From: an uncultured Muribaculaceae bacterium
Lineage (GTDB): Bacteria > Bacteroidota > Bacteroidia > Bacteroidales > Muribaculaceae
Direction: 5' to 3'
Assembly (NCBI GenBank): GCA_910587185.1
Contig: CAJULY010000014.1
Coordinates: 1 to 64,000, forward strand
Length of the DNA stretch: 64,000 nucleotides
A program made the position numbers and the translations under genes. Shown here piece after piece: positions 45,868 through 53,239 of this stretch (position 1 is its first letter; each line of letters opens with the position of its first letter). The notes beneath the pieces were generated by a model that ran no database searches, was not told the DNA's origin, and worked only from the letters and a program-made list of their open reading frames with translations.

Positions 45868-46833
45868 ATGATGAAGCATCAAACTATATCTATACGCAAC
45901 GACAACGGAACGGAAGTCTTGGCGCAGGCTCCTTTGATAATATCAGCAAGTAGGGCTACCGACATTCCGGCATTTTATGCCGACTGGTTTTTCCGACGGC
46001 TTGACGAGGGATATATCAGATGGCGAAATCCTTTCTCGGGGCAGGATAGCTATGTATCGTTCAAGAATTCCCGCTTCATCGTTTTTTGGTCAAAGAATCC
46101 TAAACTGCTGTTACCATATTTGTCGGTACTTAAAGAACGGGGGATAGGCTGCTATATACAATTTACCCTTAATGATTACGAGGCTGAAGGGCTGGAACCA
46201 AATATACCTCCTTTGGAGCAGAGGATAGAAACCTTCCGTAGCCTCGTTGATGGTCTCGGCATTGGAGCGGTCGTATGGCGTTTTGACCCGCTTATTTTTA
46301 CTGACAAAATAAATATAGATACTTTGCTTGAAAAAATCGCTCATATCGCCGATGCTCTGGATGGTTATGCAGAAAACCTCGTTTTTAGTTTTGCAGACAT
46401 TGCGTCGTATAAAAAAGTATCTCGCAATCTTCATCAGAGCGGCATAGATTACCGTGAATGGGATGAAGAGTCTATGCGCGAATTTGCATCGCGACTATCG
46501 ACGTGGAACCGTGATAATTGGAATTTCAGACTGACGACATGTGCCGAACGCATTGATCTTTCGGAATATGGCATCGAACATAACCGCTGCATCGACCCGG
46601 AACTGATAAGCCGTCTTTCTCCCGAGGATATCGTTTTGCAAAACTTTCTTTATAACGCCAAGACAGATAACGGACAGCGAAAGGCATGCGGCTGCATTCT
46701 TTCAAAAGACATCGGCGCATACAACACCTGTCCGCATGGCTGCCTCTACTGCTATGCCAATACCTCCCCGGCCTCGGCAGGTGCAAATTACAAGAAATTT
46801 CTCGCCAATCCACTTACTGATATCATAATTTAA
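45868..46833 (+). CDS. DUF1848-family protein with C-terminal cysteine cluster
   Basis: 321 residues. ISASRATDIPAFYADWF near the N-terminus, VFWSKNPKLLLP and VVWRFDPLIFTD match DUF1848. The C-terminus carries CGCILSKDIGAYNTCPHGCLYCYAN (split CxC, CPxGCxYCY), a cysteine arrangement like that of radical-SAM or SplB-related Fe-S proteins. Substrate unknown; DNA/RNA repair or modification is a fair guess. Only 3 nt from the methyltransferase gene, so the two probably act together. Confidence 0.8.
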   Translation: MMKHQTISIRNDNGTEVLAQAPLIISASRATDIPAFYADWFFRRLDEGYIRWRNPFSGQDSYVSFKNSRFIVFWSKNPKLLLPYLSVLKERGIGCYIQFTLNDYEAEGLEPNIPPLEQRIETFRSLVDGLGIGAVVWRFDPLIFTDKINIDTLLEKIAHIADALDGYAENLVFSFADIASYKKVSRNLHQSGIDYREWDEESMREFASRLSTWNRDNWNFRLTTCAERIDLSEYGIEHNRCIDPELISRLSPEDIVLQNFLYNAKTDNGQRKACGCILSKDIGAYNTCPHGCLYCYANTSPASAGANYKKFLANPLTDIII

Positions 46834-46836
46834 TCT

Positions 46837-47598
46837 ATGAACTATATACCAAACACTCGGAAATCTGCACAAACCTTTGTCAGCGTTTTACAAAAGGCAA
46901 AGGATTGGTTTGCCTTGCTTTCAAAAACAGAGCAGCAGAACCTTATTGAAGATTTGGAGCGTGGGACGGCTCATCTCACCAATACTTGTCAACTTAACGC
47001 TTACATCGCCAAGTATGGTGAAATTCATCAGGCCAAATTACTCCAAGCTTTTGAAAAAATTCCATCTAAAGTTTGGCACGAAGATGGCATCACTGTAATT
47101 GATTATGGTTGCGGTCAAGGTATTGCCGAAATGGTTCTTTCAGATTATATGGCTTCGAAGTATATTGACAATAACTATATCAAAGATTTTATCCTTATTG
47201 AACCTTCGAGGCAGAATTTACAACGTTGTGTCAAATATGTAAATGCATTCTTTAATGAGTCAACAGCATCAGCCGTTTGTAAAAAGGACAGTCAAATAAA
47301 GGATGACGATCTCAATCCAAAATCTTCAACGGTTATACATATTTTTTCAAATGTAATAGACTTGGATGATTTTGATGGCGATGGTATCTTATCCTTGTTA
47401 AATGAGGATAAATCCCATAACAACATAATCGTATGTGTGAGTCCCTATTATCAGGAGGCGACGCGGGGTAAGAGGATAAAAGAATTTGGCGAAAAACTTC
47501 ATGGCTATACATTGATATACAAATTAGAGAAGCATACCGATGATTGGGATAAACCATATAGTTGCCAGATATACATTTTTGTCAGTTCGTATTATTGA
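46837..47598 (+). CDS. Putative class I SAM-dependent methyltransferase
   Basis: 253 residues. VIDYGCGQGIAEMVLSDYM (about 88-106) is a Rossmann SAM-binding motif I; later strands (DFILIEPSRQNLQRC; NNIIVCVSPYYQEATRG) fit the fold. The N-terminal 85 residues are helical. No target-specific motif such as NPPY is seen. Follows the DUF1848 gene after 3 nt. AT-richer than core genes. Confidence 0.6.
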   Translation: MNYIPNTRKSAQTFVSVLQKAKDWFALLSKTEQQNLIEDLERGTAHLTNTCQLNAYIAKYGEIHQAKLLQAFEKIPSKVWHEDGITVIDYGCGQGIAEMVLSDYMASKYIDNNYIKDFILIEPSRQNLQRCVKYVNAFFNESTASAVCKKDSQIKDDDLNPKSSTVIHIFSNVIDLDDFDGDGILSLLNEDKSHNNIIVCVSPYYQEATRGKRIKEFGEKLHGYTLIYKLEKHTDDWDKPYSCQIYIFVSSYY

Positions 47599-47934
47599 CA
47601 TTTCGCGTTCAATATGTTTGTGTGAGAATATTCCTGACTGGCGTTTTAAGGTATCAAATGGCGAAATATGTTTGTGTTTAGGTCAAGAAATAATAGTTAA
47701 ATAACTGGAATACAGTATTAGAACTGCTATTCCCTGACTTTTGGGATCGTTGTTGCTTCAAAGCGATTATCCATGGGGAGGTTTTAAGATTCTAAATCGT
47801 CAAACTGGTTTGATATCCTCTATTAGCGATGTGTTGTCTGGCCAGAAATTTTTTGGTTCTAAATAGAATTTACTGAATATTGAAAGATGTTTATATTTGG
47901 TATATGCCTAAATATAAATGAGTTGTAATGTGAT

Positions 47935-47963
47935 TTATCGCAATTTGCGATAAATTGCGATAA
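47935..47963. promoter_or_regulatory. Triple TTGCGATAA operator-like sites
   Basis: TTATCGCAA (47935-47943), one base, TTGCGATAA (47945-47953), then a further TTGCGATAA (47955-47963). A perfect inverted repeat plus one extra direct half-site, immediately beyond a broken gene tail. Function unknown. Confidence 0.5.
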
Positions 47964-47967
47964 GCCT

Positions 47968-48070
47968 TTATCTGATTTTATTCACCTTCTCTTCGAAATT
48001 CGAAGAACCGATATAACCTTTTGTCCTGCCGTTCAAGCTGATTTCACACAGGTAACCTTTTTCGGTCAGG
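47968..48070 (-). pseudogene. C-terminal remnant of a Fic/winged-helix-type gene
   Basis: On the minus strand, LTEKGYLCEISLNGRTKGYIGSSNFEEKVNKIR ends at a TAA (47968-47970); shown split as LTEKGYLCEISL / NGRTKGYIGSSNF / EEKVNKIR. It resembles the end of the Fic protein at 42367-43668 (LLAEIKLNKQKSGYIKGSDF). No upstream part remains. Bases 47599-47934 and 48071-48245 show nothing else. Confidence 0.5.
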
Positions 48071-48245
48071 TTTCATTAGATAATTTGATATAGTTATGTT
48101 TATCAATTGACATTAAGGGTGTATTTAATCGCGGTTTTGTGGTTTCATTATTAATACCCTCAAGTTTATTTCCCGGTTTAAGATTTAGAAAGCATGCTGT
48201 CGGGTGAAGGGGCGATGTTGCGGCGGTGGTTACGGATGATTTTTG

Positions 48246-48253
48246 TAATTTTG
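48246..48253 (+). promoter_or_regulatory. Promoter of the EamA gene (-7 box)
   Basis: TAATTTTG. It lies inside a longer possible reading frame that begins at 48226 and thereby favours the start at 48292. Confidence 0.55.
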
Positions 48254-48291
48254 CAGCCGGAATAAATCAGCTGAAAATAATAAGCCACAAG

Positions 48292-49191
48292 ATGGAAATG
48301 AATAAGGCTAAAGGCCACCTCGCTATGTTGGGGGCCAACGTGATGTGGGGACTTATGTCGCCGGTTGCCAAGATGGTTTTTGCAGCCGGCGTTGTGGCCC
48401 CGATGATTATGGTTGATTTCAGAGTGGCGGGTGCTGCCGCTCTTTTCTGGTTCACCTCACTGTTTCTGCCTCGCGAGCATGTGCCGTTGCGCGATATCCT
48501 TCGGCTCGCGGGAGCCGGAATGCTCGGCGTCCTTTTCAACCAGGGATTTTTCATAGTGGGAGTGAGTCTGACCTCGCCGGGAGAAGCTTCGCTTGTCACC
48601 ACAACGATGCCGATGTGGGTGATGTTGCTTGCGTGGCTCATTCTCCGTGAGCCCATCACTTCGAAAAAGGCGGGAGGCATAGTGCTCGGAGCCGCCGGAG
48701 CCATTATACTGATTGCCGGCAGCGGGGGTCAGGTGCGTGGTTCCAATCCGGCGTTAGGCGACGTTATAGTACTATTTGCGCAGCTGAGTTATGCACTTTA
48801 TCTGACGTTGTATCGCAATTTCATCCGTAAGTACAGTCTGGTGACGTTGATGAAATGGATGTTTCTGTCGGCCACAATTGTGGGGCTGCCGGCAAGCATA
48901 CATTGGATCGGGGCAACCGACTGGAGAGCTATATCCCCGCTGGAGTGGGGCGGCATAGCCTATGTGGTGTTATGCGGAACCTTCCTTGCCTATATCTGCA
49001 TAATGATTGGCCAGAAGCGGTTGCGGCCCACGTTGGTGGGCATGTATAACTACGTGCAGCCCATAGTGGCAACAATCACAGGCGTGTGTCTCGGCCTTGA
49101 CGTGTTCACCCCGCTCAAGGCCCTTGCCATAGTGCTGATATTCTCCGGCGTCTGGCTCGTCACAATAAGCAAAGCCAAAACTCAGGACTGA
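48292..49191 (+). CDS. EamA/DMT-family transporter
   Basis: 299 residues from the ATG at 48292 (a second ATG is at 48298), about ten transmembrane helices in two EamA repeats (GHLAMLGANVMWGLMSPVAK; PALGDVIVLFAQLSYALY). Likely a metabolite exporter; the substrate cannot be inferred. GC-rich and core-like, so it interrupts the AT-rich accessory region. Confidence 0.88.
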   Translation: MEMNKAKGHLAMLGANVMWGLMSPVAKMVFAAGVVAPMIMVDFRVAGAAALFWFTSLFLPREHVPLRDILRLAGAGMLGVLFNQGFFIVGVSLTSPGEASLVTTTMPMWVMLLAWLILREPITSKKAGGIVLGAAGAIILIAGSGGQVRGSNPALGDVIVLFAQLSYALYLTLYRNFIRKYSLVTLMKWMFLSATIVGLPASIHWIGATDWRAISPLEWGGIAYVVLCGTFLAYICIMIGQKRLRPTLVGMYNYVQPIVATITGVCLGLDVFTPLKALAIVLIFSGVWLVTISKAKTQD

Positions 49192-49332
49192 CCCCTCCCG
49201 CTCCGATTCTCATCCGAGGAATTATAGCTGACGATCTTAAAGTTTGTGAATATCAAAACGATTTCAGGTTGAATGCTTTTGATTAAGGTTTCGGATAAAC
49301 CCACAAGCTCACCACAAGCACATAAGTGCAGA

Positions 49333-49364
49333 TTTGTATTTATGCGGAGATAGTTTTATCTTTG
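49333..49364 (+). promoter_or_regulatory. Promoter of the 49.4-kb accessory unit
   Basis: TTTG (49333-49336), 20 bp, TATCTTTG (49357-49364): close to ideal. Start near 49368, so the gene begins at the ATG at 49401 and not in the longer frame at 49326. Confidence 0.7.
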
Positions 49365-49400
49365 TTGAGAAAACCGAACAGACAAAAAGCGCGAGCAGAG

Positions 49401-50510
49401 ATGACACCGGAAGAACAAAAGGCTCTGAACTTGAGCCTCTGGAAGGAATGGACGCATAAGGCGTCGGCCGTGAACTGCTGCAAATTCTGCAGCGCCATCG
49501 TGGACGGTGACACATCCGCCCAATTCCTGCGTTATGTCCAGGGTTTTCCGGTATCGTCGGAAATCATGAGCCTGATTGACCGTATAGTTGACGGGGATTA
49601 TGTTCCGCCGGGACTTGACTGCACGCTTCAAGGCATACCTCAGAGGCATCACCTCATGTATAAGATCGAGCCTCTCGATCATCCGTCGGGGAATGCCCGA
49701 TATGAGTTCCTTGTCGAATATGACCGCATGGAGCCGCACGTGGGTATTTATTTCGGCTGTAAGTGCATTACGCTCGGCGATGCCGACCATCGCGAGATGA
49801 TCGAACTGTACATGCAGGAATGGAACCGGATCCGACATCATATATGCACGGTGTTGAACAACAGTTTTCCGACCAAGGAGTTTCGTCATCGGTTCCGTGT
49901 CACCAACAATGGCGAGAACCGCACCTTCTGGCCGTCGTGGATCGGTCTGTATGATGACGAGGACATGGATTTCGCGCTGACCGTGCTCCGAATCTTCCGA
50001 AAGGCCTACGAGCAGTATTTCGACGGTACGCTTAAGGAATGCCGCCGCCTCGCCCCTATATCCTACCGCCATGTGGAGACAGCATTCACCGAGACTGCCT
50101 TCACGAATCTGAATGAAGCGTTCGGCAAGGCTTACGGTCCGGACAATATAGAGGCGGCCAAAATCATGTTCAGCAGATTCATACTCGTTGCCTCCGAACT
50201 CGGCATTCTGACACCTGATCCATCATACGATTACGCATGGCGCTATGTCGGAAATCCGGAAATGCGGCTGGGCGGAAGCAATATAGAGTTCTCGACATTG
50301 ATCCATCTGCTCACGCAGGAGATAGGAATCCGGCTCGGAATCAGAAATCCGAAAGAGGAGGTCAAGACTCCCTGGGAGCATATCTACAAGGTCTTCCTTG
50401 ACGCTCACGGAGTTGCCTATAAGCGAGGGACGCGCACGCAGTGGCAGAACGCTTTGGCTGATACCGAGACATCGTGCCTGAATGCGGTTAAGAGATGCCT
50501 TGACCTGTAA
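49401..50510 (+). CDS. Accessory protein of unknown function
   Basis: 369 soluble residues from the ATG after the promoter. A CCKFC motif lies near residue 18-22. No enzyme motif recognised. The rest is mixed alpha/beta with a helical C-terminus (NSL-like TPWEHIYKVFLDAHGVAYKRGTRTQWQNAL). It precedes the three-gene membrane operon by 98 nt on the same strand and may belong to the same system. Confidence 0.6.
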   Translation: MTPEEQKALNLSLWKEWTHKASAVNCCKFCSAIVDGDTSAQFLRYVQGFPVSSEIMSLIDRIVDGDYVPPGLDCTLQGIPQRHHLMYKIEPLDHPSGNARYEFLVEYDRMEPHVGIYFGCKCITLGDADHREMIELYMQEWNRIRHHICTVLNNSFPTKEFRHRFRVTNNGENRTFWPSWIGLYDDEDMDFALTVLRIFRKAYEQYFDGTLKECRRLAPISYRHVETAFTETAFTNLNEAFGKAYGPDNIEAAKIMFSRFILVASELGILTPDPSYDYAWRYVGNPEMRLGGSNIEFSTLIHLLTQEIGIRLGIRNPKEEVKTPWEHIYKVFLDAHGVAYKRGTRTQWQNALADTETSCLNAVKRCLDL

Positions 50511-50608
50511 TTATAAGGTTTCGGAGTTACTTCCCATAAAAATATACGTATATTGTCGGTATTGCGCCGGAGATGTTATTTTGCGGCTGTAATTAATACA
50601 ACTGCAAT

Positions 50609-52177
50609 ATGGATAAATCAGAAATGCCGGCGGTGGTCGTGAGAAACGATGTAGCTTCCATGAATGGAGGCCCCGCTAAGTGCGTCAGAGAGATTGATGA
50701 GTATCTTGCCAAGACTTTTGACATGATGATTCAGATAGACGAAACCTATGGGAAAATGGCAGCATTCTTCACAGATCATGCCAATCAGGTGCTGGGTAAT
50801 CGGGATTATGAAGAGCTGTCGAAAGATGAGCAGTCGTTGGCCAATGTTTACATGCTGGCGGCGCTGGCTGTTAGTGGAGCGTGCGCCGTGGTCAAGGGCG
50901 TCACGGAGACGATGGCGCTGGAAAAAGTGAAGCGGCTTCACCGCAAGGTTGCCGAGGCTAAGTATGAATCGTTGGGCAGAATGATAGACCGTGCCCAACG
51001 CAACCACGACGAAGCCGCCGGGGTGCTGGCACGTCACAACAACAATCAGTTTCAATCAGTTGAGGTCAGAGATAACTTCAAGGACATTGCCGACATGCTT
51101 GAGGCTGAGCTATGTCAGTACCGCGATGTGCGGTTCCGGCTCGACATGCTTCTGTGGCTTAAGGAGGAATACGAGGCATGGCTCGACGACCGGCTTTATT
51201 CCGACGCCCCGATGCCAACGATGGGACAGGCATCCGTGGCTGCGATATATATTCTCAACAAGCAGGAGATCCCCTATAGCAGGGAAAAGCGTGAGAATGA
51301 CCTGAAAGACTTTGGTCATAAGCTTGCCGACAATATGCAATTGTCGGGTACAGTCAATGGCAAGCAGTTCTTCAACTCATTTGAGTTGTTGGCAATGATC
51401 GACTCTCAGCTGAGCGCTGTGCTCGAACATGGCTATATGGACAAGGACCCGTTTGTCAATGCTATATCCGGGCCCGCGGAAGATGAAGAAGATCAAGATA
51501 TAGACCTTGACAAATTATCGTGCAAACGTCTTTATGCCACGCTCTATGTCAACTCCGGCAACGGCACGGTGGCGGAAGGAATACTGTCGCAAAATCCGGT
51601 AGTCGGCGATTCGGTGGACTCCCTGCAATCGTTCGAGGCAATGAACAGCGAGTATGAAAAAGGATTAGGCCGGATTACTGTCAGCGGCGTTCTTTTGCTG
51701 GCGGCTGCGGTGATGCCTATATGGCAGTTCGACATGGCATGGTATTGGCTCCTTGCTCTGAGCGTGCTGGCGGTGATATTGGTGGTGAAATTCTTCCCGC
51801 ACCGGGCCATACATCGCATGCAGGACAGGCTGATCAACAAGTTCGATATGATGTCGAGCAATTACAGATATTACATGGCGAACATGGGAGGTTTGATAGA
51901 ACCGAAATCAAATGTAAAGGAGATGGCCAAGTCCCGCAACAGATTCTGGGCCGGACTCATCATAGGCGGCATCATAGGCTTGTTCTTTACTCCGATAGGC
52001 GCGATAATCGGTGCGGTCCTCGGAGCCATCATTGGCAGCGGTTTGTCGGACGATGACGACACACATGGCGAGGGATGGCAGAACATCAGGATCTGCAACC
52101 CCGTCAAGCAATGGATCACCATCGTCATAGCAGCCCTCCTCGTACTTTTCGAAATTTATGTTATTTTTTTCATATAG
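50609..52177 (+). CDS. Membrane protein with glycine-zipper hairpin
   Basis: 522 residues. The N-terminal 330 are soluble, mostly helical and coiled-coil-like (MALEKVKRLHRKVAEAKYESL; LEAELCQYRDVRFRLDMLL), with an acidic stretch (AEDEEDQDIDLD) near 295. Two transmembrane helices lie near 352-394, a glycine-zipper hairpin (GLIIGGIIGLFFTPIGAIIG) near 450-478, followed by SDDDD, and a last helix at the C-terminus. Unknown family. Glycine-zipper hairpins occur in membrane-disrupting and channel proteins. Operon with the next two genes (3- and 2-nt gaps). Confidence 0.65.
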   Translation: MDKSEMPAVVVRNDVASMNGGPAKCVREIDEYLAKTFDMMIQIDETYGKMAAFFTDHANQVLGNRDYEELSKDEQSLANVYMLAALAVSGACAVVKGVTETMALEKVKRLHRKVAEAKYESLGRMIDRAQRNHDEAAGVLARHNNNQFQSVEVRDNFKDIADMLEAELCQYRDVRFRLDMLLWLKEEYEAWLDDRLYSDAPMPTMGQASVAAIYILNKQEIPYSREKRENDLKDFGHKLADNMQLSGTVNGKQFFNSFELLAMIDSQLSAVLEHGYMDKDPFVNAISGPAEDEEDQDIDLDKLSCKRLYATLYVNSGNGTVAEGILSQNPVVGDSVDSLQSFEAMNSEYEKGLGRITVSGVLLLAAAVMPIWQFDMAWYWLLALSVLAVILVVKFFPHRAIHRMQDRLINKFDMMSSNYRYYMANMGGLIEPKSNVKEMAKSRNRFWAGLIIGGIIGLFFTPIGAIIGAVLGAIIGSGLSDDDDTHGEGWQNIRICNPVKQWITIVIAALLVLFEIYVIFFI

Positions 52178-52180
52178 ATT

Positions 52181-52402
52181 ATGGCACTTTATAGAATCAC
52201 GACCCGCAAGTCGCTCAACGGCGGGATGAGGGGCTCGATCGATGCCGGCATGAGCGTTGAGATGTCCTCATTCGTACCCGTAATGGTTCTCGGGCCATTC
52301 GCCGAGAAAATCAACCAGTTGTTTATCAACAAGTATGGAGTTGACCTCAGGCAGATCAATGCTCTCAACTCCGTGTACCTGAGTGTGACTAAAATCAGCT
52401 GA
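52181..52402 (+). CDS. Small conserved Bacteroidota protein (DUF6140-like)
   Basis: 73 residues starting MALYRITTRKSLNGG and ending DLRQINALNSVYLSVTKI. From memory it resembles the small DUF6140 family found in Bacteroidota accessory loci; the identification is tentative. It lies 3 nt after the glycine-zipper gene and 2 nt before a coiled-coil gene. Confidence 0.6.
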   Translation: MALYRITTRKSLNGGMRGSIDAGMSVEMSSFVPVMVLGPFAEKINQLFINKYGVDLRQINALNSVYLSVTKIS

Positions 52403-52404
52403 AT

Positions 52405-52830
52405 ATGGAAACCCTGAACACAGAAATAGCGAAATGCGAGGAGCTCGACCGCAGGTGCGAGCGGAAGTCGGCATCGATGGAGAACATGATTGCGCAGATC
52501 ACGCCGCAGTTTCTGATGGCGCACGGCCGTGACCTTGTGCAGGGCTGCAAGGATCTGATGGCTCTGTCGATACAGAGCAGCACTTATCTCGCTCAACTCA
52601 GCATGAAGTATGGGCATGATCTGGAGAAATTTGACAGGATGCTGCAGGGAGCGGAGCGACGCTTAGACCGTCAGTTAGAGATGCTGTCGGAAATGAGGCG
52701 CACGCTCATCTCGCTATCCTCCTCCTCGATAGATTCCGCCATGCTCCGGCAGCAGCAGATCCTCCTTGACAGCATAGCCCAGGCGCAGGACTCCTTCAAC
52801 CACGAAATCGATCGTCTCTACGATCTTTAA
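52405..52830 (+). CDS. Helical coiled-coil protein
   Basis: 141 residues, almost wholly helical with heptad-like patterns (RMLQGAERRLDRQLEMLSEM; QQQILLDSIAQAQDSF). No signal peptide or membrane segment. Third gene of the tight operon; it probably binds the soluble coiled-coil part of the 522-residue membrane protein (inference). Confidence 0.65.
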   Translation: METLNTEIAKCEELDRRCERKSASMENMIAQITPQFLMAHGRDLVQGCKDLMALSIQSSTYLAQLSMKYGHDLEKFDRMLQGAERRLDRQLEMLSEMRRTLISLSSSSIDSAMLRQQQILLDSIAQAQDSFNHEIDRLYDL

Positions 52831-52951
52831 GCTACATTGCGCCCTTGAGTTTATCCCGCTCTGCCACCGGAGAGGATAAAGAACCACAACCGTGGATGCA
52901 GATGCCTAAAGGCCCTGATGTCCGAAAAAACAGCAATCAGATAAAGTAAAA

Positions 52952-53185
52952 ATTGGCTGTCTTCGGAAAAAGTGCTATATTTGCGCGTATGACAGCGGAA
53001 AGAGAGCCGCTTACATAAAAAGAACGTATGCTCGTCTCGCGTAATGAAAACGTAGGAAATTTTCAAAACGGATGCACAGGAGAGCGATACGGTCTCGCGC
53101 ATAGCGTGGGCTGTTATTGTTGCACCTGCATCCATGGTTTTCCTACGACCTTCATTACAGGACAGCATTCCGGCTCACGTTTCTT
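52952..53185 (+). ncRNA. Structured leader RNA (copy C) before the dynamin pair
   Basis: Promoter: ATTG (52952-52955), 20 bp, TATATTTG (52976-52983); start near 52987. Hairpin AGCGG/CCGCT (52994-53011) first, then P1 GTAATGAA/TTCATTAC (53041-53048, 53151-53158), P2 CGTAGGAAA/TTTCCTACG (53051-53059, 53139-53147), P3 GGATGCA/TGCATCC (53070-53076, 53127-53133) and a small hairpin CGCGC/GCGTG (53096-53108). Core AGCGTGGGCTG (53103-53113) can alternatively pair with CGGCTCACGTT (53171-53181), next to TTCTTACT. Homologous to copy B. It ends 55 nt before the first dynamin gene. Confidence 0.65.
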
Positions 53186-53239
53186 ACTATAAAAATCACT
53201 TGTCGCTTAAGCGATAGAACAAATAGATGATATTGCCCT

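Noticed and set aside
43972..53185. Retron or group II intron RNA as explanation of the leader RNAs
   Set aside because: No reverse transcriptase or maturase gene lies in the window, and no intron domain V-like hairpin or msr/msd layout was seen.
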